DNA from: Acerihabitans sp015654925
GTDB taxonomy: Bacteria; Pseudomonadota; Gammaproteobacteria; Enterobacterales; Enterobacteriaceae
Direction: 5' to 3'
Length of the DNA: 64,000 bases
Assembly (NCBI RefSeq): GCF_047324175.1
Contig: NZ_CP178732.1
Coordinates: 248,001-312,000, forward strand
Position 1 is the first letter of the stretch, and each line of letters starts with the position of its first letter. Under the pieces are notes generated by a model. That model did no database searches, was not told the origin of the DNA, and was given only the letters and a program-made list of their open reading frames with translations. Both the position numbers and the translations under genes were made by a program. Below are positions 17,565 through 30,800 of the stretch, one piece after another.

Positions 17565-18686
17565 ATGACTTTGATGGAAATGTGGTTACGCATGGCGGCG
17601 GTAAAGGGCGTCAATGGCGCAAAAGTGCATGAAACCCTCGCGCAATTGCCCCTTTGCGATGATTTTACGCCACAAGCGCCGCTTTTCGCCGCTCTCACCG
17701 CTGGCCAGCGGCAACGGTTTCATCAATGCGGGTCCGCCGACCAGGAAGCGACCCTGCGCTGGCTGGAAGACCCGCTGCATCATTTTATTCCCTTTAGCGA
17801 TGCCCGCTATCCCGCGGCGCTTAAAGTTATCGGCTGCCCGCCGCCGGCGTTGTTTGTCACCGGCGATGCCGCCTGCCTCGATAGCCTGCAGGTGGCCATG
17901 GTCGGCAGCCGGCAGGCGACGGTATACGGCGAACAGTGGGGGAGCTGTTTCGCCGCCGCCCTGGCGCAGTGCGGGGTCACTATTACCAGCGGGATGGCGC
18001 TCGGCATCGACGGCATCTGCCATCGCGCGGCGTTGGACGCGGGTGGGAAAACCATCGCGGTGCTGGGCAGCGGCCTGCAAAATCTTTACCCTGCGCCGCA
18101 TCGCAGGCTGGCCGAACGCATCGTGAGTCAAGGCGGGGCGCTGGTGTCGGAGTTTCTATTAAACGCCGCACCCCTGGCCACGCATTTTCCTTATCGCAAC
18201 CGTATCATCAGCGGATTGAGCCGGGGAGTGCTGGTAGTGGAGGCGGCGGCCCGCAGCGGTTCGCTGATTACCGCCCGTTATGCCCTCGACCAGGGCAAGG
18301 ATATCTATGCTCTGCCCGGTCCGCTGGGCAACAGCGGCAGCGCCGGCGCCCATTGGCTGATCCAGCAGGGCGCCTATCTCGTCACCCAGCCAAAAGAGCT
18401 GCTGGAACAGCTTGGCGGCGGGTTGAATTGGCTCTCTTTGGCGCCGCCGGAAATTATTTGTTCCCCAGGAGGCGAAGTTGAATTGCCATTTGCCGATGTG
18501 TTGGCTAACGTAGGAGATGAGGTTACACCTGTTGACGTCGTCGCTGAACGTGCCGGCCAACCTGTGCCAGAGGTAGTGACCAAGCTATTGGAACTGGAGT
18601 TAGCAGGCTGGATCGCTGTTGTACCCGGCGGCTATGTCCGATTAAGGAGGGCAGGCCATGTTCGACGTACTAATGTACTTGTTTGA
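17565..18686 (+). CDS. dprA: DNA processing protein DprA (Smf)
   Basis: A 373-residue protein that in competent bacteria loads RecA on incoming single-stranded DNA; its role in enterobacteria is unclear. The Rossmann-like DprA fold is complete (VGSRQATVYGEQWG, SGMALGIDGICHRAAL, GSGLQNLYPAPH, FPYRNRIISGLS, EAAARSGSLITARYAL, all in key parts), and a C-terminal winged-helix domain ends in GYVRLRRAGHVRRTNVLV. AAGGGGA lies five bases before the ATG. The last 29 bases overlap the start of smg, so the two are probably coupled. Confidence 0.96.
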   Translation: MTLMEMWLRMAAVKGVNGAKVHETLAQLPLCDDFTPQAPLFAALTAGQRQRFHQCGSADQEATLRWLEDPLHHFIPFSDARYPAALKVIGCPPPALFVTGDAACLDSLQVAMVGSRQATVYGEQWGSCFAAALAQCGVTITSGMALGIDGICHRAALDAGGKTIAVLGSGLQNLYPAPHRRLAERIVSQGGALVSEFLLNAAPLATHFPYRNRIISGLSRGVLVVEAAARSGSLITARYALDQGKDIYALPGPLGNSGSAGAHWLIQQGAYLVTQPKELLEQLGGGLNWLSLAPPEIICSPGGEVELPFADVLANVGDEVTPVDVVAERAGQPVPEVVTKLLELELAGWIAVVPGGYVRLRRAGHVRRTNVLV

Positions 18687-19131
18687 AACATATATTCACA
18701 ACGAAGTGGAAATGCGTGTGGATCAGGATAAATTAACCGATGATTTAACCCGTGCTGGTTTTCATCAGGATGATATTTATAACGCGCTGAACTGGCTGGA
18801 GAAGCTGGCTGATCTACAGGACGGACAGGGTAAAGCCTTTGCTTTGGGCGCCGATCCGCTTGCATTGCGTATTTATACTGACGAAGAGAGTCAGTTCCTG
18901 GATACGGAATGCCGTGGTTTCTTATTGTTTCTTGAACAAATCCAGGTGCTGAACCTTGAAACCCGTGAAATGGTCATCGATCGCGTTATGGCATTGGATG
19001 CCACCGAGTTCGATCTGGAAGATCTAAAATGGGTTATCCTGATGGTGCTGTTTAATATCCCTGGATATGAAAACGCCTATCAACAGATGGAAGATCTTGT
19101 ATTCGAAGAAGATGAGAACCGTCTGCACTAG
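18658..19131 (+). CDS. smg: DUF494 protein Smg
   Basis: A 157-residue acidic protein of the DUF494 family, opening MFDVLMYLFETYIHNEVEM and carrying the conserved block GFLLFLEQIQVLNLETREMV. Its function is unknown. The gene starts inside dprA with AGGAGG about 7 bases before the ATG. Order dprA-smg-yrdD-tsaC-aroE is the usual enterobacterial order. Confidence 0.95.
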   Translation: MFDVLMYLFETYIHNEVEMRVDQDKLTDDLTRAGFHQDDIYNALNWLEKLADLQDGQGKAFALGADPLALRIYTDEESQFLDTECRGFLLFLEQIQVLNLETREMVIDRVMALDATEFDLEDLKWVILMVLFNIPGYENAYQQMEDLVFEEDENRLH

Positions 19132-19153
19132 ACATCACCGACGATAAATTTCT

Positions 19154-19711
19154 ATGGCAAAAGCTGCGCTCTTTACCGCAAGGCAAACCGAGTCCTGCCC
19201 CGAATGCGGGGCAGGACTCGTTATTCGTTCCGGGCAACACGGCCCGTTTCTCGGCTGTTCCCAATACCCTGGCTGCGCCTATGTTAAATCGCTGAAACCG
19301 CAGGCCGACGGGCATATCGTTAAAATCCTTGAAGGCCAGGAATGTCCGGTCTGCCAGGAGACGCTGGTGCTGCGTCGGGGCCGCTACGGCATGTTTATCG
19401 GCTGTTCCGATTATCCGCGCTGCGGTTATATCGCCGCCATGGATAAACCCGACGAGACGGCTTTTGGCTGCCCGTCATGCCGGTCGGGGAAGCTGGTGCA
19501 GCGTACGTCCCGCTTTGGCAAAATTTTCTACGCCTGCGATCAATACCCGCAATGCCGGTTTGTGCTTAATTTCAAGCCGGTGGCGGGCGTTTGCGAATTC
19601 TGCCATTTCCCGCTGCTGATGGAAAAAAGCACGGCGCGGGGGCCCAAGCTGTTTTGCGCCGATAAAACCTGCGGCAAACCCGTAGCGATAAAAGAAAATG
19701 ATGAAAAATAG
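19154..19711 (+). CDS. yrdD: Topoisomerase-like zinc-ribbon protein YrdD
   Basis: A 185-residue protein built of four Cys4 zinc ribbons of the topoisomerase I C-terminal type: CPECGAG...YPGC, CPVCQET...YPRC, CPSCRSG...YPQC and CEFCHFP...CADKTC. It has no topoisomerase catalytic domain, so it is probably a nucleic-acid-binding protein of unknown role. It overlaps the start of tsaC by 14 bases. Confidence 0.93.
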   Translation: MAKAALFTARQTESCPECGAGLVIRSGQHGPFLGCSQYPGCAYVKSLKPQADGHIVKILEGQECPVCQETLVLRRGRYGMFIGCSDYPRCGYIAAMDKPDETAFGCPSCRSGKLVQRTSRFGKIFYACDQYPQCRFVLNFKPVAGVCEFCHFPLLMEKSTARGPKLFCADKTCGKPVAIKENDEK

Positions 19712-20273
19712 ATCGCCGGCGGCGACGCTGGCCGCACTGGTAACGGCTCTGCGGCAGGAGCGGGTTATCGCTTATCCTACCGAAGCGGTGTTTGGCCTGG
19801 GCTGCGACCCGGACAGCGAAACCGCGGTGCAATCCCTGCTGGCCCTCAAGCAGCGGTCCTGGACTAAAGGGCTGATACTAATCGCGGCCAATTATGCCCA
19901 ATTATTACCCTATATCGACGATACCCGACTCACCGGCCCGCAGCGCGAGCGGGTATTTGCTTGCTGGCCTGGCCCGGTAACCTGGGTGATGCCGGCCCGG
20001 GCGAAAACGCCGCGCTGGTTGACCGGGCAGTTTACCACGCTGGCGGTGCGGGTGACCGCCTACGCCCCGGTTCAGCAGCTCTGCCTGGCATTCGGCAAAC
20101 CGCTGGTTTCCACCAGCGCCAATTTGTCCGGACTGCCCCCAGGCCGCAGCGTGGCGGAGGTCCGCCAACAATTGGGCGATGATTTCCCGGTGATGGACGC
20201 CGGCGTGGAAGGACGGTTGAATCCTTCCGAAATTCGCGACGCATTGACCGGTGAACTTATCCGGCAAGGTTAA
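19698..20273 (+). CDS. tsaC: L-threonylcarbamoyladenylate synthase TsaC
   Basis: A 191-residue YrdC-domain enzyme that makes threonylcarbamoyl-AMP from threonine, bicarbonate and ATP for the t6A37 modification of ANN-reading tRNAs. Typical segments are YPTEAVFGLGCDPDSE (residues 26-41) and the conserved STSANLSG loop; the C-terminus RLNPSEIRDALTGELIRQG is nearly the same as in E. coli. The start is either the ATG at 19698 or the adjacent ATG at 19701; both lie inside yrdD. Confidence 0.96.
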   Translation: MMKNRSPAATLAALVTALRQERVIAYPTEAVFGLGCDPDSETAVQSLLALKQRSWTKGLILIAANYAQLLPYIDDTRLTGPQRERVFACWPGPVTWVMPARAKTPRWLTGQFTTLAVRVTAYAPVQQLCLAFGKPLVSTSANLSGLPPGRSVAEVRQQLGDDFPVMDAGVEGRLNPSEIRDALTGELIRQG

Positions 20274-20288
20274 CCTGGAGATTGGGCT

Positions 20289-21107
20289 ATGGATTCTTAC
20301 GCCGTTTTTGGTAATCCGATAAACCACAGCAAATCGCCGCATATCCATGCGCTGTTTGCGGCGCAAACCGGTATTGCCCATCCTTATGGGCGGGTATTGG
20401 CCCCCCATGATACGTTTGAACAAACCCTGCGGACCTTTTTCGCCGAGGGAGGCGCCGGGGCAAATATCACCATGCCGTTTAAAGAGCGGGCTTTCGCGCT
20501 GTGCGATCAGCTAACCGAGCGGGCTTCCCAGGCCGGTGCGGTGAATACCGTCAAAAAACAAACCGACGGCGCGTTGTTGGGCGATAACACCGACGGCATC
20601 GGCCTGCTGACCGATTTGCAGCGGCTCGCCCTGATCGACCCGGACAGCCGAATCTTGCTGGTCGGCGCCGGCGGCGCGGCGCGCGGCGTCATCCTGCCGC
20701 TGCTTTCCTGTGGCTGCACGATAACGCTCACTAACCGCACCTTTAAACGCGCGCAGGAATTAGTGTCTTTTTACCAGCATGTGGGAGATATCAGCGCACG
20801 GCCGCTCAGCGAACTGGCCGCGCCGGATTTTGATCTTATCATTAATGCTACCACATCAGGCGTCCACGGCGAAGTTCCCGCGCTGGCGCCGGCGCTGATT
20901 ACGCCGGCGGTACGCTGTTACGATATGTTTTATCAGCGCGGGCCGACGCCGTTTTTGCGGTGGAGCGCGCAGCAGGGGGCCTCGCGATATGCCGATGGCC
21001 TCGGCATGCTGGTGGGGCAAGCCGCCTTCTCGTTTATGTTATGGCACGGCGTGCTGCCCGATATCGCTCCGGTCCTGGCGCAACTGCGCGGCGAGCTCGC
21101 CGCCTGA
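20289..21107 (+). CDS. aroE: Shikimate dehydrogenase
   Basis: A 272-residue NADP-dependent enzyme that reduces 3-dehydroshikimate in aromatic amino-acid synthesis. The shikimate site is intact (SKSP at 14-17, catalytic K65 in TMPFKE, N86 and D102), and the dinucleotide motif GAGGAARGV near residue 126 is present. It follows tsaC by 15 bases. The small yrdB gene that follows aroE in E. coli is not found here. Confidence 0.97.
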   Translation: MDSYAVFGNPINHSKSPHIHALFAAQTGIAHPYGRVLAPHDTFEQTLRTFFAEGGAGANITMPFKERAFALCDQLTERASQAGAVNTVKKQTDGALLGDNTDGIGLLTDLQRLALIDPDSRILLVGAGGAARGVILPLLSCGCTITLTNRTFKRAQELVSFYQHVGDISARPLSELAAPDFDLIINATTSGVHGEVPALAPALITPAVRCYDMFYQRGPTPFLRWSAQQGASRYADGLGMLVGQAAFSFMLWHGVLPDIAPVLAQLRGELAA

Positions 21108-21163
21108 GTGGCGTACAGGATCGTGCCGCGGCGCATTGACGCGGCGCGGTGGGGCCGGGCGTG

Positions 21164-21715
21164 CTACCGGCCTTGGGCCAGGTACTCATCTTTCCAGCGG
21201 ACATAGTTACTGGCCGAATAGGTCAAACCGGTAATTTCCGCCGGCGTCAGCGCCCTGGCTTTCCTGGCTGGGCTGCCGAGATAAAGATACCCGCTTTCCA
21301 GGCGCTTACCTGGCGACACCAGGCTGCCGGCGCCAATCATCACCTCGTCCTCCACCACGACCCCATCCAGCAAAATCGATCCCATGCCCACCAGGACCCG
21401 GCTGCCGATAGTGCAGCCATGCAGCATGGCTTTATGGCCTACGGTGACGTCCTCGCCGATAATCAGCGGATTGCCCTGCGGGTTGGCGGCGGATTTATGG
21501 GTAACGTGCAGGACGCTGCCATCCTGAATATTGGTGCGGGCGCCGATAAGCACCCGGTTGACATCACCGCGAATGGCGACCAGCGGCCAGATGCTGACGT
21601 CATCACCCAGATTCACCTGGCCAATCACCACGCTGGAAGGATCGATCATGATCCTGTGGCCGAGGATCGGGAAGGTTTTTTGAAAGGGACGCAAAGATTT
21701 TGATGATTCCGACAT
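21164..21715 (-). CDS. yrdA: Gamma-carbonic-anhydrase-like protein YrdA
   Basis: A 183-residue left-handed beta-helix protein. It shows the hexapeptide repeats and the three zinc histidines expected of the family (HVTHK, VGHKAMLHGC). Carbonic anhydrase activity is not certain for this subgroup. The ATG at 21715 gives the family start MSESSKSLRPF and has AAGGT upstream; a longer in-frame reading to 21802 has no support. It is convergent with aroE and divergent from the rRNA operon. Confidence 0.93.
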   Translation of the reverse strand: MSESSKSLRPFQKTFPILGHRIMIDPSSVVIGQVNLGDDVSIWPLVAIRGDVNRVLIGARTNIQDGSVLHVTHKSAANPQGNPLIIGEDVTVGHKAMLHGCTIGSRVLVGMGSILLDGVVVEDEVMIGAGSLVSPGKRLESGYLYLGSPARKARALTPAEITGLTYSASNYVRWKDEYLAQGR

Positions 21716-21880
21716 AATGTTAACCTTAAGCCGATCTATTTTTACTGACTCTAGCGTCGCTATGTCAGTGATTACAACCCCTTCGATCCGGTAAATGTTC
21801 ATTTTTTGATAAGAGATCGCCCAAGATCGGTGCAGAAGGGCTGAAAAATAACCAGTCGATCAGAAAAGATCAAAAAACGC

Positions 21881-21908
21881 TTGTGCAAAATAAACGTATC
21901 CCTATAAT
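21881..21908 (+). promoter_or_regulatory. rRNA operon promoter P1
   Basis: TTGTGC (21881-21886), 16-bp spacer, TATAAT (21903-21908), then the G/C-rich discriminator GCGCCTCC. An A-rich stretch just upstream (21860-21878) could act as an UP element. The short spacer and discriminator are typical of growth-rate-controlled rRNA promoters. Confidence 0.85.
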
Positions 21909-21981
21909 GCGCCTCCATCGACCGGGACTGTGAGCAACATCGCAGCGCCAGGAAACGAGTCAGAACGCGGGCCTAAAGGGC

Positions 21982-22009
21982 TTGACACTGAAAGAGGAAA
22001 GCGTAATAT
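21982..22009 (+). promoter_or_regulatory. rRNA operon promoter P2
   Basis: A perfect TTGACA (21982-21987), 16-bp spacer and TAATAT (22004-22009), about 100 bases after P1. Confidence 0.8.
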
Positions 22010-22045
22010 ACGCCACCTCGCGCCAGACTGATTATAGCGGCGCAC

Positions 22046-22057
22046 TGCTCTTTAACA
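22046..22057 (+). promoter_or_regulatory. boxA antitermination site of the rRNA leader
   Basis: TGCTCTTTAACA matches the rRNA boxA recognised by NusB/NusE and the antitermination complex. A second copy of the core (GCTCTTTAACAATC) lies at 24282 before the 23S gene. Confidence 0.85.
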
Positions 22058-22182
22058 ATTTATCAGACAATCTGTGTGGGCACTCACAAGACGGTATCGA
22101 AACACAAAATACCAAGTCTTGAAGAGTGACATACGGTAATTCAAAAGATTAACAGTATGACAATCTTTGAGCATCAAGCTTT

Positions 22183-23724
<1,542 letters not shown>

Positions 23725-23798
23725 ACTGAAAGATGCCTCATTGTGACGTGTCCACACAGATTGTCTGATAACTGTAACGAGCAAGAAAAACCTTCTAT

Positions 23799-23875
<77 letters not shown>

Positions 23876-24080
23876 GTTCTACTTACCCTGGTCATTTTCA
23901 CCGCGGCGTGACCCATGTGCTCACGCACACTGCGTTACTCGCGCCGAAACTGTCTGCGGCTAAGCGAACTGGCTATCGTGCTGTCCCTTATCCCGATGTT
24001 CAATTGCTGTGTATCCTTTATGGTGCCCGGTGATTTTTTCGTGGAAAAGACTGGCCGGTATTACGAGGTTTTAACGACTT

Positions 24081-24156
24081 GGGGCTATAGCTCAGCTGGG
24101 AGAGCACCTGCCTTGCACGCAGGGGGTCAGCGGTTCGATCCCGCTTAGCTCCACCA
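24081..24156 (+). tRNA. alaT: tRNA-Ala (TGC anticodon)
   Basis: A 76-base cloverleaf from GGGGCTATAGC to the encoded CCA, with anticodon TGC in CTTGCACG. It lies 205 bases after tRNA-Ile; that gap is long and I see no gene in it. Confidence 0.97.
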
Positions 24157-24593
24157 TTTCCTTCAGGGCCTGCGTTTGTGACATATGTTTACGGCCTGTG
24201 TCTAAGGAAGGGATAGGTAAGATTGTCTGGTTTTTCTTGTTTATTTCAGAGCACACTCTAACGAGTATGCTGCGAAATACCGCTCTTTAACAATCCGGAA
24301 CAAGCTGAAAATTTGAAATACCATGCTGAGCAAAATCAGTATGCGAGTCTCTCAAATAAGCAAATCCAAGTTGTTGCCGTGTCGATGGCAACATCTGATA
24401 CTTTCTCTGTCGCCAAGGTGCGGTTTTTTGACCACGCTGAGGCTAGACGGTGCGAGCGATTACAGGGCAAGGCGCCCGGCACGGAGAAACCGCAGTGGAC
24501 TGTCTGTCCATGAGGATTTCGAGTACCGGGGCAACGCCGCCATGAAGTCGCGCAGCCCGTCGGACAGAAAAGACAGACATCTTAGGGTTGTGA
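24157..24593 (+). other. tRNA-Ala to 23S spacer: boxA and processing stem
   Basis: This 437-base stretch has no gene. It carries a boxA-like GCTCTTTAACAATC (from 24282) and, at its end, CTTAGG...TTGT (from 24581), which can pair with ACAACACCTAAG after the 23S 3' end (27683-27694) to form the RNase III processing stem. Confidence 0.7.
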
Positions 24594-27681
<3,088 letters not shown>

Positions 27682-27884
27682 ACAACACCTAAGATGTTTA
27701 AGAGACGAAAGAATTTTCAGCTTGTAACGGAAGATATAACCAGCAGCCGGTCGAAACACGGACGGGCTGTCAACAACGCGGAGCGTTGGCCTTGCACAGG
27801 GGAAATGACAAAATTGCCGGGAGCAATTTTGTACAGCGCACAGCGCTGGCCCGCAGGGCGAGTCTCAGGATGAGACGAGAAATT
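27682..27884 (+). other. Long structured 23S-5S spacer
   Basis: A 203-base spacer, about twice the E. coli length as I recall it. It includes a perfect 9-bp hairpin CAAAATTGC / GCAATTTTG (27809-27817 with 27823-27831), a short AGCGC/GCGCT pair near 27836, and the 3' arm of the 23S processing stem at its start. No gene seen. Confidence 0.7.
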
Positions 27885-28004
27885 TGCCTGGCGGCACTAG
27901 CGCGGTGGTCCCACCTGACCCCATGCCGAACTCAGTAGTGAAACGCCGTAGCGCCGATGGTAGTGTGGGGTCTCCCCATGCGAGAGTAGGGAACTGCCAG
28001 GCAT
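27885..28004 (+). rRNA. rrf: 5S ribosomal RNA, first copy
   Basis: 120 bases from TGCCTGGCGG to TGCCAGGCAT; the two ends pair perfectly. It is identical to the second copy at 28161-28280. Confidence 0.98.
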
Positions 28005-28051
28005 CCATTTAGTACCAACGCCTACACAGCGTTGTTAATAACGACTTAAGC

Positions 28052-28127
28052 GCTGATATGGCTCAGTTGGTAGAGCGCACCCTTGGTAAGGGTGAGGTCC
28101 CCAGTTCGACTCTGGGTATCAGCACCA
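28052..28127 (+). tRNA. thrV: tRNA-Thr (GGT anticodon)
   Basis: A 76-base cloverleaf from GCTGATATGGC to the encoded CCA, anticodon GGT in CTTGGTAA. It lies between two 5S genes, the arrangement of E. coli rrnD. Confidence 0.97.
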
Positions 28128-28160
28128 GTTTAGACGGTAGAGTTCGGTAAATACAGAATT

Positions 28161-28280
28161 TGCCTGGCGGCACTAGCGCGGTGGTCCCACCTGACCCCAT
28201 GCCGAACTCAGTAGTGAAACGCCGTAGCGCCGATGGTAGTGTGGGGTCTCCCCATGCGAGAGTAGGGAACTGCCAGGCAT
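28161..28280 (+). rRNA. rrf: 5S ribosomal RNA, second copy
   Basis: 120 bases, identical to the first 5S copy. Last gene of the rRNA operon, followed by a terminator. Confidence 0.98.
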
Positions 28281-28290
28281 CCAATTGATA

Positions 28291-28317
28291 AGCCCTCTGT
28301 GAAAACAGAGGGCTTTT
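28291..28317 (+). terminator. Terminator of the rRNA operon
   Basis: AGCCCTCTGT / ACAGAGGGCT stem with a GAAA-type loop, followed by TTTTTC. Confidence 0.93.
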
Positions 28318-28471
28318 TCATTTGCTGCAAAAACCGGCCCGCCGGAAAGACGTTGTGCTTCACGGAGCTGAAATGCGCCCGCGCCCCCCCCGGTGCGCTA
28401 AACCCACCGCGCACCGGGCCTCGCTCCAGCCGGCCAAACCCTAGCCGGTCAAACCGGCACCCAGCCCAATC

Positions 28472-28918
28472 CTAGTCTGAACCACCATGATGGCGCACAA
28501 TATTATCCCGCAGCGAGATGAGCTCCTGATTGAGCCGCTGCAACTGTGCAAGCTCCATTTCCGAACTGCTGAACAACATCTGGGACAGACATAAAGACTC
28601 ATCCTCCAGCCGCTTCCCTTTTTCAGTAATAGAGATCATCACCTGCCGCTCATCCTGGGGATTACGCACGCGCTCGATAAACCCTTCCCCTTCAAGCCGC
28701 TTAAGCAACGGCGTCAAGGTACTGGTTTCTAACGCCAGCGTCTCGCCGATACCGCCTATGGGCAACTTGCCCCGTTCCCACAAAACATTCAGCACCAAAT
28801 ATTGCGGATAAGTTATCCCCATCGCATCGAGCAGCGGCTTATAAAGCCGCTTGATGGCAATGGAAGTGGAATAAATGGAATAACATAATTGCTCCGCCAG
28901 GCGGGGACGATATGCCAC
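28472..28918 (-). CDS. MarR-family regulator, OhrR-like
   Basis: A 148-residue winged-helix regulator. The N-terminus LCYSIYSTSIAIKRLYKPLL places a cysteine at residue 12, where OhrR proteins carry the peroxide-sensing cysteine, and YPQYLVLNVLWE is a family hallmark. It is divergent from a secreted alpha/beta hydrolase at 29088, and a palindrome in the gap (29036-29051) is the likely shared operator. Control of an ohr peroxidase is not seen here; the linked target seems to be the hydrolase. The OhrR-like call is good; the sensed compound is unknown. Confidence 0.85.
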   Translation of the reverse strand: MAYRPRLAEQLCYSIYSTSIAIKRLYKPLLDAMGITYPQYLVLNVLWERGKLPIGGIGETLALETSTLTPLLKRLEGEGFIERVRNPQDERQVMISITEKGKRLEDESLCLSQMLFSSSEMELAQLQRLNQELISLRDNIVRHHGGSD

Positions 28919-28995
28919 GAAATTCTCCTTAAACGTCGGACTGCTGCCATCATACCACCAGCTGGATGCTGTTATCTATCGCGAGAACAAATAGC

Positions 28996-29051
28996 TTGAC
29001 ACTTAATTGGGCAGTGATATATTTATCGCAATATAATTTATCGCGATAAAT
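28996..29051 (+). promoter_or_regulatory. Hydrolase promoter with MarR-type palindromic operators
   Basis: TTGACA (28996-29001), 16-bp spacer and TATATT (29018-29023) form a good promoter for the hydrolase. A perfect 16-bp palindrome ATTTATCGCGATAAAT covers 29036-29051, and an imperfect copy of its left part (ATTTATCGCAATAT) covers 29021-29034 over the -10. A further TATCGCGA core is at 28977-28984 on the side of the marR gene. Confidence 0.75.
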
Positions 29052-29087
29052 GAAATATTACTCCAACGGCTCATTGAGGAAACAAAA

Positions 29088-29846
29088 ATGTTTAAGAAAA
29101 CGCTGACCATAATCGCTGCCGGCTTGGCCCTGGCCTTCGGGGCGCAAGGCGCCGCACTGGCAAGCCCGGTAAAAAATATTGTTCTGGTGCACGGCGCTTT
29201 TGCCGACGGCTCGGGCTGGGAAGCGATTACCCGTATTCTGGACAAAGCGGGCTACCATGTTTCAATTGTGCAGGAACCGCAAACATCGCTGTCCGATGAT
29301 GTCGCCGCCACCCGGCGCATCCTCAGCCAACAGCAGGGCAAATCCCTGCTGGTTGGACATAGCTATGGTGGTTTTATTATCAGCGAAGCGGGACAGGACC
29401 CCTCCGTTGCGGGACTGGTATATATCGCCGCCTTCCAGCCGGAAAAAGGCGATACGCTGGCCGGCCTGGCAGCCAAAATCCCCGCGGCCACTCAAGGCAT
29501 AACGCAAACCAGCGACCATTTTCTCTATCTGAAGCCTGAATTGTTCCATGCCGATTTCGCCGCCGACCTGCCCGCCCGCCAGGCCGATTTTATGGCCCGG
29601 TCACAGGTCATGCCGGCCGCGGCTATTTTCTCAACCGCCGCGGCAGAGCCGGCCTGGAAAACCAAACCAAGCTGGGCCGTAGTGGCCACGCAGGATCGGG
29701 CCATTAATCCCGATCTGGAACGGTTTATGGCTAAACGCGCGCACAGCAACGTTGTGGAAGTAAAAGGCAGCCACGCGGTGTATGCCTCCCAACCACAAGA
29801 GATAGCGGCGTTTATCGAAAAAGCGGCGCAAAGCTTATCCCAGTAA
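29088..29846 (+). CDS. Secreted alpha/beta hydrolase
   Basis: A 252-residue protein with a Sec signal peptide (MFKKTLTIIAAGLALAFGAQ, likely cut after ALA near residue 25). The mature part is an alpha/beta hydrolase: the oxyanion segment LVHGAFADGSGW, the nucleophile elbow GHSYGG (serine near residue 88) and a late histidine in GSHAVYASQP. Such enzymes are esterase- or salicylate-esterase-like; the substrate is unknown. TGAGGAAAC lies before the ATG. Its divergent MarR neighbour probably represses it. Confidence 0.85.
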   Translation: MFKKTLTIIAAGLALAFGAQGAALASPVKNIVLVHGAFADGSGWEAITRILDKAGYHVSIVQEPQTSLSDDVAATRRILSQQQGKSLLVGHSYGGFIISEAGQDPSVAGLVYIAAFQPEKGDTLAGLAAKIPAATQGITQTSDHFLYLKPELFHADFAADLPARQADFMARSQVMPAAAIFSTAAAEPAWKTKPSWAVVATQDRAINPDLERFMAKRAHSNVVEVKGSHAVYASQPQEIAAFIEKAAQSLSQ

Positions 29847-29935
29847 GCTTCACTCGCGGGACGCAGAGATGCCCATCATCACACCAGGCCGCATCCAGCG
29901 GCCTATATCCATGCAGGATTAACAAACGCGGTCGG

Positions 29936-30619
29936 CTATTCGCTTTCAAACCATTCGCTGTTCTGCCCTTCAATAATTTTTATTGAACGGATCATCTCTT
30001 GTAAATGATTACGCATCGCATGCTCGGCGGCCTGGGGATCGTGGGCTTTGATTGCATCAACAATCGCCTGATGTTGCACCAATAATAAACTGGGCGGCGA
30101 CACCTCATTCAGGGTCAAAAAACGCACCCGGTCCATGGCGGCCTTAATATTTTCCACGGTTTCCCATGCCAGCTGACAATCGACGGCTCGGGAGATCAAT
30201 AAATGGAATTCATCATCCAGGATAAGAAACTCTTGCTGCTGATCTGCGCTGGTCGTCAGGGCTTGACGGCTCAGGTTATGTTCCATCAATTGCAAATACT
30301 CCGGCGTCACTTCCAGCGCCGCCCGCCGCACAATCGCGGTTTCAATCACTTCCCGGATAAAACGGCCTTCAATTACCAGCTTGGATGATATTTTCCTAAC
30401 GAAGGTTCCCCGCTGGGGTAATACCTGCACCAGGCCGGTCTCGGCCAACTTGATAAAAGCCTCGCGGACGGGCTGGCGCGAAACATTAAAATTGGACGAC
30501 ATCTCTTTTTCAGAAAGATAAGTGCCAGGTTTAATCTGGCAGGACACGATATTCTGGCGTAAATACCGGTAAATCTGCTGATTCAGGGGTTCGCCATTGG
30601 TTAATATAAATTCGCGCAC
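29936..30619 (-). CDS. GntR-family regulator (FadR subfamily)
   Basis: A 227-residue regulator with an N-terminal winged helix (residues about 12-75; EKEMSSNFNVSRQPVREAF is the recognition region) and a C-terminal all-helical FCD ligand domain (DDEFHLLISRAV, HQAIVDAIKAHD). The start is GTG at 30619 with AGGAG about 10 bases upstream. It lies downstream of the rspAB and MFS genes on the same strand and is the likely repressor for the twin 20-bp operators at 34493 and 36032. The effector is probably a sugar-acid such as mannonate or a related compound (inference). Confidence 0.88.
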   Translation of the reverse strand: MREFILTNGEPLNQQIYRYLRQNIVSCQIKPGTYLSEKEMSSNFNVSRQPVREAFIKLAETGLVQVLPQRGTFVRKISSKLVIEGRFIREVIETAIVRRAALEVTPEYLQLMEHNLSRQALTTSADQQQEFLILDDEFHLLISRAVDCQLAWETVENIKAAMDRVRFLTLNEVSPPSLLLVQHQAIVDAIKAHDPQAAEHAMRNHLQEMIRSIKIIEGQNSEWFESE

Positions 30620-30695
30620 CGGGATTATCTCCTGTTAGCCGGCTATCCGTCTCGTGCCGGCATATTGATTCCATAATAACATGGTAAGGGGACTC

Positions 30696-30722
30696 CGGCG
30701 TATCGGCGCCGCCGATACGCCG
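30696..30722. repeat. 13-bp inverted repeat between gntR and MFS gene
   Basis: CGGCGTATCGGCG (30696-30708) and CGCCGATACGCCG (30710-30722) form a perfect G/C-rich stem with a one-base centre. It is in the 180-base gap upstream of gntR. No T tract follows on either strand; it may be a stabilising structure or an operator. Confidence 0.6.
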
Positions 30723-30770
30723 CCGATAGCAGGAATTTTCTTATCGCCGGTTATTGCAAGCTATAGCACC

Positions 30771-30800
30771 ATTAATCAGCCTCATGCGAGGCTGATTAAT
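30771..30800. repeat. 13-bp inverted repeat at the end of the MFS gene
   Basis: ATTAATCAGCCTC (30771-30783) and GAGGCTGATTAAT (30788-30800) form a perfect stem with a four-base loop directly after the MFS stop codon. It is a likely 3' end or mRNA-protecting structure for the minus-strand transcript, although the following bases are not T-rich. Confidence 0.6.

Noticed and set aside
28320..28471. Small gene after the rRNA terminator
   Set aside because: About 150 bases of G/C-rich DNA without a start codon and ribosome site pair.
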